From assembly GCA_934654835.1 (NCBI GenBank), contig CAKUGY010000004.1, positions 62,001 through 126,000 on the forward strand: a stretch of 64,000 nt of DNA. The letters run 5' to 3'. Shown in pieces: positions 34,251-43,022 of this stretch. The first letter of the stretch is position 1. The number at the start of each line of letters is the position of its first letter. The notes under the pieces were generated by a model. That model saw only the letters and a program-made list of their open reading frames with translations. It was not told where the DNA came from and did no database searches. Position numbers and translations under genes: made by a program. The stretch is from an uncultured Collinsella sp. (GTDB lineage Bacteria > Actinomycetota > Coriobacteriia > Coriobacteriales > Coriobacteriaceae).

Positions 34251-36968
34251 ATGGACACCGTCAGCAATTACACCGAAACGCTCGAAAAGACCGTCCGTGA
34301 CCTTCTCGAGCGTCAGGACGATCTGATTAGGACGGCCTTTACCGACCAGCTCACCGGACTTGGCAACCGCGGCGGCTTTGCCCGTTCCCTAGAGGAAATC
34401 TGGGAGCAGGAACTGTCCGTGACCATGGCGTTTATCGACATCGATAACCTTAAGCACTGCAACGACGTCTTCGGGCATGACGAGGGCAACCGCTATATCT
34501 TGCAGGTAAGCCTCTATCTCAAGCTGTATATGAAGGTGGACGAGGCGGCGTTTCGCATAGGCGGCGACGAGTTTGCCATCCTGTCTACGATTGCGACCGA
34601 GGACGACCTCGCCGAGCGCCTGGAACACTGCCGAACGGTCCTGCTCAAAAACAACGATTCCGAGATGCCTCACTCGTTTAGCTACGGAGTGTCGCACGCC
34701 GACCCCGCCCTGGGTGAAGTCTCCAATCGCATGACACTCGATGCCGACCATCGCATGTACGACTACAAGCTACGCCATGCCATGCATCTTGATCGACGCA
34801 ATATCGCGCAAGTCCACACCGACGACTTCGAAATAAGCGATCGCGTTTTCGATGCCTTTTCGATGCTCAACGAAGGCCGTTATTGCTTTATCGAGAACTT
34901 GGACAAACATCGCACCCTTTGGTCACAAGGCGCCTCGCGCGATCTCGGTCTTCCTTCTGAGCATGTAGACAACTGCCACGATTACTGGAAAACGCGCGTC
35001 CACCCCGATGACCTTGAGGCCTACATCAACGACATCGACCAAATCTATAATGGCTCCAAACACCGCCGTGTCATGCAGTACCGCATGCGCAATGCCGCGG
35101 GCGACTACGTCCTCTGCCGCGCTCGCGGGTTTCGTATCGACGGCGACGGAAATACCCCCTCGCTCTATGTCGGCGAACTTGTTAACCACTCACTCGCCGA
35201 GACCGTCGACGCCGCTACGGGCCTCGGAACGCAGCGTATGCTGATCAACGCTATCGATGCCTGCCGTCGCGACCGTTGCGAGACGGGGCTTATAGCGGTC
35301 CGCGTTTGTGGCACGGCAAAGTTCAACGAGCTCTACGGGGCCGAGGCTGTCGACAACATGCTCGCCGAATACGCAGGCCGCATGTTATCGATCACCCGCG
35401 GCAGAAGTCGCGTCTTCCGCTCGCGAAACGCCCAGTTCGTCGTGCTCAGCAACGATCTGGACCACGAGGCATTCGAGCAACTGACCCATCATCTTAAAGA
35501 GGCCGTTTTCGCTCCTGTTCGAATCGCGAACGACACCATTACCCCCGTCTGTCTTGTCGTCCCGGCCTTTTACGAGCGCTTAATCAATCAAGCGACCGCT
35601 GTTTTAGGCGAACTCGACCGTCGTCTTCGCGCCGCCGGCGGGCTTGCCCCCAACGACAGCCTCCCCATACCCGAGATTGAGCGTAAAAGCGCCGTCGCCG
35701 AACGCATCGATACGCTCACGGGCCTCTATCGACCCAGCGAGTTTATGCGGCGTGCCAACGCATTTCTGAGGACAGGGCGCGACGGCGCTTGGTGTATCGC
35801 CACCGTCGACATGGGTCATATGCGACTGTTTAACGAATGGCACGGACAGGCCGAGGGCGACCGCGTGCTCGCCGATGTGGGCACGGTCCTCAAAGACATC
35901 GAGAATGCCGAGATGGGCGTCGCAGGATACTGGGGCCAAGACGACTTTTGCATTCTCATCCCCTTTGAGCACGACACCGTCCATCAAATCTATAACCGCG
36001 TTCGCGCCGCCGTGGCCAAGCATGATGACGGCGTCGGCTTCTGGCCGTCCATGGGCGTTTGCCCCATCGACCCCAACGAGGAAATCACCATCGACGCGCA
36101 GGCCAAGGCCATGTTTACCAATCGGCGCGCAAAAAACGACTTTAAGGAGCGCGTCGCCATTTTCCGCCCCGAGGAGTACGAGCGCGAAACCGCGTTCCAC
36201 CGCACGCTGACCGAATTCCAGTATGCGTTCTCAAACGGCCGCATTACCTACTACCTGCAGCCCCAGGTCGACATGGAAACTGGCGAGATCGTTGGCGCCG
36301 AGGCGCTCACGCGCTGGATTGGCAAGGACGGTTCCCTCATTTCGCCTGTAACGTTTATCCCCGCACTCGAGGAAAGCGGCTTTGTGGTGACGCTCGACAA
36401 GTACATTTGGCAGGGCGTCGCCTCGTGGCTGCGCGGGCGCATCGACCGGGGGCTTCGCGTGGTTCCGGTCTCGCTCAATGTGTCGCGCGTGGATATCCTT
36501 GCCTGCGACGTTGCCGAACATATGGGAGCACTTGCCGCCCAATACAACCTACCGCCCGAACTCATGCGCATCGAGATCACCGAGACAGCCTATACGGGAG
36601 AATCCGAGGCCGTGGATAAACTGACAGCTGACCTGCACACCCGCGGCTTCTCAACCTATATGGACGACTTTGGCACCGGCCAGTCCACGCTCGCGATGCT
36701 CAAGAACGTCAACGTCGACGTTATCAAGCTTGACCGCACGTTTGTTCCCGCCGACGGAGATCAAGGCCGCAGCGCGCAAATCATTACATCAATGCTCGAT
36801 ATGGCGCAGTCGCTCCATCTGCCCGTCGTGGTCGAAGGCGTCGAGACAAATGAGCAGGCGAACATGCTACGACAGATGGGCGCCCGCTACGCTCAGGGCT
36901 TCCTCTACTACCGCCCCATGCCGGCGAATGATTTTGAGGCATTGCTCGATGGTGGCAATAACAACTGA
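34251..36968 (+). CDS. Bifunctional-looking GGDEF-PAS-(GGDEF-like)-EAL cyclic di-GMP protein
   Basis: 905 aa, no membrane segments. Order: a short coiled N terminus; GGDEF domain 1 with intact RIGGDEF (about residues 102-108) and DIDNLKHCND; a PAS-like region (about 200-320); two degenerate GGDEF-like modules (one with VFRSRNAQFVVL, one with GYWGQDDFCIL); and a C-terminal EAL domain with GAEALTRW (about 681), LNVSRVD, EITETAY, MDDFGTG (about 804) and VVVEGVETNEQA. The EAL catalytic residues are intact, so it may both make and degrade c-di-GMP. No RxxD I-site precedes the GGDEF. It shares its N-terminal layout with the next gene. Confidence 0.92.
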   Translation: MDTVSNYTETLEKTVRDLLERQDDLIRTAFTDQLTGLGNRGGFARSLEEIWEQELSVTMAFIDIDNLKHCNDVFGHDEGNRYILQVSLYLKLYMKVDEAAFRIGGDEFAILSTIATEDDLAERLEHCRTVLLKNNDSEMPHSFSYGVSHADPALGEVSNRMTLDADHRMYDYKLRHAMHLDRRNIAQVHTDDFEISDRVFDAFSMLNEGRYCFIENLDKHRTLWSQGASRDLGLPSEHVDNCHDYWKTRVHPDDLEAYINDIDQIYNGSKHRRVMQYRMRNAAGDYVLCRARGFRIDGDGNTPSLYVGELVNHSLAETVDAATGLGTQRMLINAIDACRRDRCETGLIAVRVCGTAKFNELYGAEAVDNMLAEYAGRMLSITRGRSRVFRSRNAQFVVLSNDLDHEAFEQLTHHLKEAVFAPVRIANDTITPVCLVVPAFYERLINQATAVLGELDRRLRAAGGLAPNDSLPIPEIERKSAVAERIDTLTGLYRPSEFMRRANAFLRTGRDGAWCIATVDMGHMRLFNEWHGQAEGDRVLADVGTVLKDIENAEMGVAGYWGQDDFCILIPFEHDTVHQIYNRVRAAVAKHDDGVGFWPSMGVCPIDPNEEITIDAQAKAMFTNRRAKNDFKERVAIFRPEEYERETAFHRTLTEFQYAFSNGRITYYLQPQVDMETGEIVGAEALTRWIGKDGSLISPVTFIPALEESGFVVTLDKYIWQGVASWLRGRIDRGLRVVPVSLNVSRVDILACDVAEHMGALAAQYNLPPELMRIEITETAYTGESEAVDKLTADLHTRGFSTYMDDFGTGQSTLAMLKNVNVDVIKLDRTFVPADGDQGRSAQIITSMLDMAQSLHLPVVVEGVETNEQANMLRQMGARYAQGFLYYRPMPANDFEALLDGGNNN

Positions 36969-37026
36969 TACGCTCGCGCGCAAAACGCCACCGCCGAAGG
37001 GGGTATTTGTCTCCATTAGCTAACTT

Positions 37027-37057
37027 ATATCCCCAATTCAAACCGAATTGGGGATAT
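37027..37057. repeat. 13-bp perfect inverted repeat between the two GGDEF genes
   Basis: ATATCCCCAATTC and GAATTGGGGATAT are separated by 5 nt. It could be a terminator for the first gene or an operator for the second; there is no clear T-tract. Confidence 0.6.
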
Positions 37058-37095
37058 GATACAAACCGTTGTTCCGCCCAAGGAGGTTATCCATC

Positions 37096-38625
37096 ATGAA
37101 CGAGTCATACCGCTTGGGCGAGCAATCGATTATTGCCTATCTTCAGCGACTTGCGAATGGTGTCTCGACCGCCGAACTCGATGTTTCCGCGCTGCCTGCT
37201 GAGCTACGCGCCGTTGGTGAGCAACTGCAAAAGACGCATGCCATCCTGCAACAAGAGCGCCAGCTGCTTGAGCGCAACGCCTATATCGATCCGCTCACCA
37301 ACTTGGGCAACCGCGGCGGACTCGACCGTCACGTCGAGCAGCTCTGGCGCAAAGGCAACCCCTTCACCTGCGCCTATATTGACATCGACCACCTTAAGCA
37401 CTGCAACGATAAGTTTGGCCACGCCGAAGGCAACCGCTACATTCTGGGCATCTGCCGCGCGCTCACCGAGGCAATGGAGCACGATGAAATGCTGTTCCGT
37501 ATCGGTGGAGATGAATTTGTACTCGTGTCCCCCACGACAGGCGAAGCCGAGCTCGAGCAGCGCTTGGAGCGGACACGCACCGATCTTGTCGAGGCAACAT
37601 CAGACGGCAAGGCGCCCATGATCGCTAGCTTTAGCTTTGGCTGCTCGCGCGTCAATCCACTTGCCGGCGACACGCGTCGCCAGATGACGATGGATGCCGA
37701 TCGCAAGATGTATCGCTATAAGCTTATGCATCGTGTGCAGCAACCGAAAGACAATGACGCGCCGCCACACCCAATTGCCGAGCAGCTTCCGTGCAACGAC
37801 CGCGTATTCCAAGCGATCTCTATGAGCTCCGAGACGCGCTATCCGTTTATCCTCAATCTCGATACGGGCGAATCGCAATGGTCGGTTAATGCCGTACGCG
37901 ATTTTGACCTGCCCTCCCAGCATCCTTTTAACTCACTCGACTTGTGGCTTGCCCGCGTTCACCCCGAGGACCGCGACAACGTACGCGCCGAGCTCGATAT
38001 GGTGATAAACGGTACGTGGCACTTCCACTACATGCAGTATCGTGTGATGGATGCCACCGAAGCATACGTGCTTTGCGACTGCACGGGCTACCGCTTGGAC
38101 GGCACCGATACCGAGCCCAACATGTACGTGGGCATGATTATCAACCGCAGCTTGGCAGATACGACTGATTCCGTGACCGGCCTGGGCGACATCCACGCCC
38201 TGGTCAACGCCATTGGCGAAATGCGTCGCGTCGCGCGCAAGGCGGGCTTGGTCGCCATTAAAATCGACGATATCGCTCAGGTCAATGCCCGCTTTGGCTT
38301 TGATGCAGGCGACCGCGTTTTGGCGGAGAGCGCCGCCTGCCTCATGGATTGTTCGCGCGGCAAGGGTCGTCTGTTCCGTTCGACGGGACCGATGTTCGTG
38401 GCGCTTTTCGACGAATTCGATCCCGAAAAGACCGACGCGATCGCAGACGAAATCGAACGGTTCTTGGGTTCTCCCGTGCTCATCGGCTCGCTTGAATATC
38501 AGCCGCCCATTCGTGTGGCGACGCTCCATCTGGACAGCGTCGACCGACAGCCCGTTTCCATTTTGAACGAGCTCAAAGCGTTGCTCGGGAAAGCCGTGCA
38601 GGTGCCAGGTACCAAACTGGATTAG
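37096..38625 (+). CDS. GGDEF diguanylate cyclase with PAS-like and degenerate GGDEF domains
   Basis: 509 aa. After a coiled N-terminal region, GGDEF (LFRIGGDEFVLV, near residue 138) is intact, with DIDHLKHCNDKFGHAEGNRY, which nearly matches the preceding gene. A PAS-like segment (DRVFQAISMSSETRYPFILN) and a degenerate GGDEF-like end (DSVTGLGDIHALVNAIG) follow. No EAL domain. The start has AAGGAGGT before it. It is related by duplication to the first ~430 residues of the GGDEF/EAL protein 130 bp upstream. It is predicted to make c-di-GMP in response to an internal signal. Confidence 0.9.
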   Translation: MNESYRLGEQSIIAYLQRLANGVSTAELDVSALPAELRAVGEQLQKTHAILQQERQLLERNAYIDPLTNLGNRGGLDRHVEQLWRKGNPFTCAYIDIDHLKHCNDKFGHAEGNRYILGICRALTEAMEHDEMLFRIGGDEFVLVSPTTGEAELEQRLERTRTDLVEATSDGKAPMIASFSFGCSRVNPLAGDTRRQMTMDADRKMYRYKLMHRVQQPKDNDAPPHPIAEQLPCNDRVFQAISMSSETRYPFILNLDTGESQWSVNAVRDFDLPSQHPFNSLDLWLARVHPEDRDNVRAELDMVINGTWHFHYMQYRVMDATEAYVLCDCTGYRLDGTDTEPNMYVGMIINRSLADTTDSVTGLGDIHALVNAIGEMRRVARKAGLVAIKIDDIAQVNARFGFDAGDRVLAESAACLMDCSRGKGRLFRSTGPMFVALFDEFDPEKTDAIADEIERFLGSPVLIGSLEYQPPIRVATLHLDSVDRQPVSILNELKALLGKAVQVPGTKLD

Positions 38626-38699
38626 CACCGCGCCCGCACCGCCTCCCCCATCGTGCGATAATCCTCTGCAGAAGTCACCGACAGCAGAGGGAGTTTGTG

Positions 38700-39323
38700 A
38701 TGAAGGTTCTTCTAGTCAACGGTAGCCCCAAGGCAAACGGCAACACCGCAACGGCACTCGCCGAGGTCGCCGAGCAATTACACGCCGAAGGTATCGATAC
38801 CGAGGTGTTCCAGCTGGGTGCTAAGCCCATTCGCGACTGCATTGGCTGTGGTCAGTGCGGCAAGCTCGATTGCCGCTGCACCTTTGACGACGACGTGGTG
38901 AACGAGCTGATCGCTGCCGCCGAGCAGGCAGATGGCTTTGTCTTTGGCTCCCCCGTCTACTATGCGCATCCCAGCGGACGCATCCTCTCGGCTCTCGACC
39001 GCGCATTCTATGCTGGCAGCAAGGCCTTTGCGCACAAGCCGGGTGCCGCGGTCGCCGTCGCCCGTCGCGGCGGCACGTCGACCACGTTCGATGTACTCAA
39101 CAAGTACTTCACCATCAACCAGATGCCCGTGGTCGCCTCCACGTACTGGAACAACGTCTTTGGCGCTGCGCCGGGCGAGGCCACCCAGGACGCCGAGGGT
39201 CTGGCTACCATGCGCAACATCGGCAAGAACACGGCCTGGCTCCTGCGCTGCATCGAGGCAGGCAAGGCCGCCGGTATCGAAGCGCCTACGGCCGATCGCG
39301 AGCGCACCAACTTCATTCGATAA
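38700..39323 (+). CDS. NAD(P)H-dependent flavodoxin-like oxidoreductase
   Basis: 207 aa from ATG 38700 (a GTG directly before is also possible); AGGGAGTTT is upstream. The flavodoxin-like FMN site is LLVNGSPKANGNTATAL and FGSPVYYAHPSG. A cysteine-rich stretch CIGCGQCGKLDCRCTFDDD resembles iron-sulphur flavoproteins, so the protein may carry an Fe-S cluster. It probably reduces quinones, nitro compounds or azo dyes; the substrate is unknown. Confidence 0.88.
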   Translation: MKVLLVNGSPKANGNTATALAEVAEQLHAEGIDTEVFQLGAKPIRDCIGCGQCGKLDCRCTFDDDVVNELIAAAEQADGFVFGSPVYYAHPSGRILSALDRAFYAGSKAFAHKPGAAVAVARRGGTSTTFDVLNKYFTINQMPVVASTYWNNVFGAAPGEATQDAEGLATMRNIGKNTAWLLRCIEAGKAAGIEAPTADRERTNFIR

Positions 39324-39330
39324 GTCCAGC

Positions 39331-39482
39331 GGTGGTCGCCTCGATGTCCTGTCAAAGTCAGCGAAAAGCCAGCTGATGAGGCAAGGTGCCTTGAAAGAGG
39401 AGGGTGCTGGGCTTTTGCCCGCGCCCGACGATTGAAAGGCAGATTGTCCATCAGATGGCTTTGCAGCGTCGAGGTGACCGCC
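39331..39482 (+). ncRNA. Candidate structured RNA with a 14-bp closing stem
   Basis: GGTGGTCGCCTCGA (39331-39344) pairs with TCGAGGTGACCGCC (39469-39482) in 14 contiguous base pairs, two of them G-U. Inside, AAAAGCCAGC (39364-39373) can pair with GCTGGGCTTTT, or GGGC-TTTT-GCCC can form instead. No Rfam family was recognised. It may be a leader of the ArsC-like gene starting 23 nt later, or a separate RNA. The orientation is uncertain. Confidence 0.45.
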
Positions 39483-39505
39483 GTTCGTTAGAACGGCGGA
39501 ACATA

Positions 39506-39844
39506 ATGATCCAAATCTTCGGTACAAAGAAATCGTTCGATACCAAGAAGGCCCAGCGCTTCTTCAAAGAGCGCCGCATTAAGGTGCAATTTATCGACCT
39601 TAAGGAAAAGGAGATGAGCAAGGGCGAGCTTACGAGCGTCATGCAGGCGGTCGGCGGCATCGACAAACTGCTCAACCCCAAGGCCAAAGACGAGGAAACG
39701 CTCGCGCTCATCCAGCACCTCACCCCTAGCCAGCGCTTCGACAAGCTGCTCGAGAATCAGCAGGTGCTAGCCGAGCCCATCGTGCGCAACGGCAAAAAGG
39801 CCACCGTCGGGTATTGCCCCGATGTATGGGGAGCCTGGGAGTAG
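39506..39844 (+). CDS. ArsC/Spx-family thioredoxin-fold protein without the catalytic cysteine
   Basis: 112 aa. The N terminus IQIFGTKKSFDTKKAQRFFK aligns with ArsC/Spx proteins, but where the family has a Cys (CxxC or CxxT) this one has Ser/Phe. LNPKAKDEETL and EPIVRNGKKATVGYCPDVW follow as in the family. The reductase activity is therefore unlikely; a regulatory or other role is possible. The ATG at 39506 was chosen because family similarity starts there. A weak hairpin (GTTC-GTTA-GAAC) lies just before it. Confidence 0.8.
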   Translation: MIQIFGTKKSFDTKKAQRFFKERRIKVQFIDLKEKEMSKGELTSVMQAVGGIDKLLNPKAKDEETLALIQHLTPSQRFDKLLENQQVLAEPIVRNGKKATVGYCPDVWGAWE

Positions 39845-39930
39845 CCTGTGTTATTTGCCGGCGCGTGGGTATAAGAGCAGGCGTTTGGCATAAGATTCAA
39901 CTGTAAGCCATGTCTAACAAAGGAGGGCAC

Positions 39931-41061
39931 ATGCCCAACAAACCCGTGAAGATCATCATGCTTACCGGATACCTCGGTGCCGGCAAGACCACACTGCTCA
40001 ACCACATCCTCGCTAACGATGGCGGCATCCGCGCCGCCGTGATCGTCAACGATATCGGCGAGATCAACGTCGACGCCAGCCTCATCGCCGACGGCGGCCT
40101 TTCCGAGACCGACGACCTCATCCCGCTCACCAACGGCTGCATCTGCTGCACGCTTTCGGACGACCTCTCCAACCAGCTGCAGGATATCGCCGATTCGGGT
40201 AACTTCGACTACATCATCATCGAGGCCTCGGGCATTTGCGAGCCCATCCCCATCGCCTACACCATCTCGAGCTTCTGCGACGAGGCCAAGGTGGGCGGCG
40301 AGCCCAAGCTCGCGCTCGACAACATCGTTGCCGTGGTCGACTGCGCCCGCATGTACGACGAGTTCAACGGCGGCCGCGACCTGCTGGCCGAGGATATCGA
40401 CGAGGACGACATCGAGAGCCTGCTGATCCAGCAGATCGAGTTCTGCTCCACGCTGATCCTCAACAAGACCGATACCGTCACGCCCGAGCAGATCGCCGAG
40501 CTCAAGGCCATCGTGCGCAGCCTGCAGAAGGATGCCGTGATCGTCGAGGCTCAAAACGGCGAGGTCCCCATGGAGGAGCTGCTCGACACCGACCGCTTCG
40601 ACTTTATGCGCGCCTACAACTCCGCCGCTTGGATCGAGGCCATGGAGCATCCCGAGGAACACGACGACCCCGAGGTGCTGGAGTACGACATCGAGACCTT
40701 TGTGTACTCGCGTCGAAAGCCGTTTGACCTGCAGAAGTTCACCGACTTTGTTGAGCAGGAGTGGCCTGACGAGGTCATCCGCGTCAAGGGTCCGCTGTGG
40801 CAGACCGGCGATCCGGACATGTGCTACATGTTCGAGCAGGCCGGCCACCAGATGCGCCTGATGGAGAACGGTCTGTTTGTCGATTCTGCGCCCGAGGGCG
40901 AGAAGCAGAAGATCATCGACGAGAACCCCGAGATCATGCAGATTTGGGACGACGAGACGGGCGACCGCATGACGAGCCTGTGCATCATCGGCCGTCACAT
41001 GGACAAGGACGCGCTCATCGCCGCCCTCGATGCCTGCCTGACCGACTGGCACCGCGCCTAG
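39931..41061 (+). CDS. CobW/COG0523-family GTPase (putative metallochaperone)
   Basis: 376 aa. P-loop GYLGAGKTTLLNH, then the metal-binding GCICCTLSDDL (CxCC) motif, switch regions and NKTD. The C-terminal CobW domain starts near residue 255. The family delivers zinc, cobalt or iron-type metals to enzymes. AAGGAGG precedes ATG 39931. The metal is not clear; no Zur box was identified. The gene is followed by a strong terminator. Confidence 0.93.
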   Translation: MPNKPVKIIMLTGYLGAGKTTLLNHILANDGGIRAAVIVNDIGEINVDASLIADGGLSETDDLIPLTNGCICCTLSDDLSNQLQDIADSGNFDYIIIEASGICEPIPIAYTISSFCDEAKVGGEPKLALDNIVAVVDCARMYDEFNGGRDLLAEDIDEDDIESLLIQQIEFCSTLILNKTDTVTPEQIAELKAIVRSLQKDAVIVEAQNGEVPMEELLDTDRFDFMRAYNSAAWIEAMEHPEEHDDPEVLEYDIETFVYSRRKPFDLQKFTDFVEQEWPDEVIRVKGPLWQTGDPDMCYMFEQAGHQMRLMENGLFVDSAPEGEKQKIIDENPEIMQIWDDETGDRMTSLCIIGRHMDKDALIAALDACLTDWHRA

Positions 41062-41103
41062 GTTTTATCGAGGCGGACCCTTCCGCCCGCTACGTAACCG
41101 CCA

Positions 41104-41143
41104 AACCACCACGAAGGTGCCTGTCCCCTTCGTGGTGGTTTTT
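41104..41143 (+). terminator. Terminator after the CobW gene (GGGAC-type loop)
   Basis: AACCACCACGAAGG and CCTTCGTGGTGGTT form a 14-bp stem followed by TTTC. The loop GTGCCTGTCC carries the same CCTGTCC motif as other hairpins of this window. Confidence 0.88.
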
Positions 41144-41164
41144 CGTTCTGAGCCAAGGAGATTC

Positions 41165-41764
41165 ATGTTCAATATCGTGCTGTACGCGCCCGAGATTCCC
41201 GCCAATACGGGCAACATCGGCCGCACCTGCGTGGTCACCGGCACCCGCCTGCACCTGGTGGAGCCGCTGGGCTTTTCGCTCGACGACAAGACGGTGCGTC
41301 GTGCCGGCCTAGGCTACTGGCAAAACTTGGACGTGACGACGTATGCCGGCTGGGAGGACTTCCTTGCCCGCAATGGTCTCTCCCCCGCCGATGAGCGTCT
41401 GCATCTGCTGACCAAAAAGGCGCGCCGCACCTATGCGCAGAGCACCTATCGCGACGGTGACTTTTTGGTCTTTGGCAGCGAGAGCTCGGGCATTCCCGAG
41501 GAGCTACTCGCTGCGGCGCCTGAGCGCTGCGAGCGCATCCCCATGCTGCGCGATTGCGACTCACTCGAAAACGCCGACGCCTGGGAAGCCCACGAGGAGT
41601 CGCTCGGGCATACCGAGGACAGCCACGAGGCCATCCTGCAGCAGGACATCTGCGGCAACTTCGTCAATCCCAACGACTACCGCATCAGCGCACTCAACCT
41701 CTCCAACAGCGCCGCCATCGTCCTCTACGAGGCCCTCCGCCAAACAGGCTTTGCCGGGATGTGA
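41165..41764 (+). CDS. trmL: tRNA 2'-O-methyltransferase TrmL (SPOUT family)
   Basis: 199 aa. It methylates the wobble ribose of tRNA-Leu using SAM. SPOUT signatures: IVLYAPEIPANTGNIGRTC, FGSESSGIPEEL and LNLSNSAAIVLYEALRQ. It is about 40 residues longer than E. coli TrmL because of an insert (DCDSLENADAWEAHEESLG). AAGGAG precedes ATG 41165. Its last Met codon and TGA stop fall inside the palindrome at 41759-41789. Confidence 0.93.
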   Translation: MFNIVLYAPEIPANTGNIGRTCVVTGTRLHLVEPLGFSLDDKTVRRAGLGYWQNLDVTTYAGWEDFLARNGLSPADERLHLLTKKARRTYAQSTYRDGDFLVFGSESSGIPEELLAAAPERCERIPMLRDCDSLENADAWEAHEESLGHTEDSHEAILQQDICGNFVNPNDYRISALNLSNSAAIVLYEALRQTGFAGM

Positions 41765-41789
41765 CAAAGGGACAGTCCCTTTGTCACAT
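41759..41789. repeat. 31-bp palindrome P1, upstream bracket of AAA+ gene 1
   Basis: ATGTGACAAAGGGAC-A-GTCCCTTTGTCACAT, a perfect palindrome around one A. It carries the trmL stop codon (TGA, 41762-41764). Identical to P2 and near-identical to P3 and P4. Confidence 0.9.
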
Positions 41790-41802
41790 GCGACCGCCGT
41801 TT

Positions 41803-41858
41803 AGTTAAATAGAATTAATCACTTTTAACTGAAATTAACTAGAATAAAATGAAGTTAA
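41803..41858. promoter_or_regulatory. Repeated TTAACT boxes before AAA+ gene 1
   Basis: AGTTAA (41803), TTAACT (41825), TTAACT (41835) and AGTTAA (41853) lie in an AT-rich stretch just upstream of the gene. They are candidate sites for the winged-helix domain of its own product. Confidence 0.5.
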
Positions 41859-41882
41859 TCGGCGGTGCGGAAGGAGGACCTT

Positions 41883-42983
41883 GTGGAATATCTCGAAAAC
41901 CCGTTTACCCCTAGCTTTGGCGAGGTTCCCGCGCATCTTGCCGGAAGACAGCAGATTATTCGCGATCTGGACCGGGCCTTCTGCAGCCAGCGTAGGCGCC
42001 CAGAGCTGACCTCCATCTTCTCGGGAGCACGCGGAACTGGCAAGACCGCCCTTATGTCATCGCTTGCGACACAAGCCGAATCCCACGGCTGGATTGCCGT
42101 AAAGACAACGGCACTTCCCGGGCTACTTGAGGAAATTGAACTCGGGGCGAAAAGGGCGGCAGCACACCTCATCGACTCGTCCAGCAGCCTCGAAATCACG
42201 GGCATCGGCATCGCTCCCCTCGGCAGCATCGAGGTGAACCGCGCCCATGAGGCCTCGACGTGGAGATACCGCATGAGCGATATCATCGACCAGCTCAACG
42301 ATGCCGGCACCGGACTGCTCATCACGGTTGACGAGGCGGATCCTACGCTCGACGAGATGATTCAGCTCGCGGCGACGTATCAGCACTTTGTGACCGACGG
42401 GAAGCGCGTCGCCCTGCTCATGGCAGGACTTCCCAACAACGTCTCGACCCTGCTGAACCACAAAACGGTCTCGTTCCTACGACGCGCGCAGCAATACCAT
42501 CTTGGCCGTATTGCCGACTATGACGTGCGCGAGGCCCTAATCCGCACGATTCAAGAAAACGATCGCCTGGCAGATGCCGAGGGAATCGATAATGCCGTCC
42601 GCTCGATTGCTGGCTTCCCTTTCCTGCTACAGCTTGTCGGCTACCGCGCCTGGGACCTCACGAGCGACTCAAAGGAAATCTCGTCACGCGACTTTGCCCA
42701 GGGGATACAGATCGCGCGCGACGAAATGGACGACCAGATTCTCGCGGCAACCTATCGGGAGCTCACCGCAGAAGATAAGCGATTCCTCATCGCCATGCTC
42801 GACGATGAGGAAGAATCCACCACTGCCGACCTCGTCGAGCGCCTCAAGCGTTCGCCGCAACAGGTCTCCCGCTACCGCCGCCGCATGATAGACGCCGGCA
42901 TCATCGGAGAGCGCGGTCGAGGAGTCGTCGCCTTTGAACTGCCGTTCTTCCGTGACTATCTTGCTGCTCAGTGCGTGAAATAG
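41883..42983 (+). CDS. AAA+ ATPase with C-terminal winged helix, palindrome-bracketed (copy 1)
   Basis: 366 aa. GTG start after AAGGAGG. Walker A FSGARGTGKTALMS is near residues 45-58; Walker B is LITVDEADPT; a C-terminal winged-helix-like part is TADLVERLKRSPQQVSRYRR. It resembles archaeal/ORC-like AAA ATPases. It is paralogous to the gene at 46121 (shared FLRRAQQ, VQLVGY-type motif), and both sit between the same 31-bp palindromes. Probably a DNA-dependent ATPase or regulator of a cassette; no transposase or nuclease is adjacent. Its function is unknown. Confidence 0.82.
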   Translation: MEYLENPFTPSFGEVPAHLAGRQQIIRDLDRAFCSQRRRPELTSIFSGARGTGKTALMSSLATQAESHGWIAVKTTALPGLLEEIELGAKRAAAHLIDSSSSLEITGIGIAPLGSIEVNRAHEASTWRYRMSDIIDQLNDAGTGLLITVDEADPTLDEMIQLAATYQHFVTDGKRVALLMAGLPNNVSTLLNHKTVSFLRRAQQYHLGRIADYDVREALIRTIQENDRLADAEGIDNAVRSIAGFPFLLQLVGYRAWDLTSDSKEISSRDFAQGIQIARDEMDDQILAATYRELTAEDKRFLIAMLDDEEESTTADLVERLKRSPQQVSRYRRRMIDAGIIGERGRGVVAFELPFFRDYLAAQCVK

Positions 42984-42988
42984 CCAGG

Positions 42989-43019
42989 ATGTGACAAAGG
43001 GACAGTCCCTTTGTCACAT
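42989..43019. repeat. 31-bp palindrome P2, downstream bracket of AAA+ gene 1
   Basis: Identical in sequence to P1 and starting 5 bp after the AAA+ stop codon. It ends 3 bp before the stop of the convergent UvrA-like gene. Confidence 0.9.
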
Positions 43020-43022
43020 TAT

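Noticed and set aside
39373..39398. CTGATGAG ... GAAA resembling a hammerhead ribozyme core
   Set aside because: Two extra bases follow stem II, and the C is needed in another stem; no suitable cleavage site or third stem was found.
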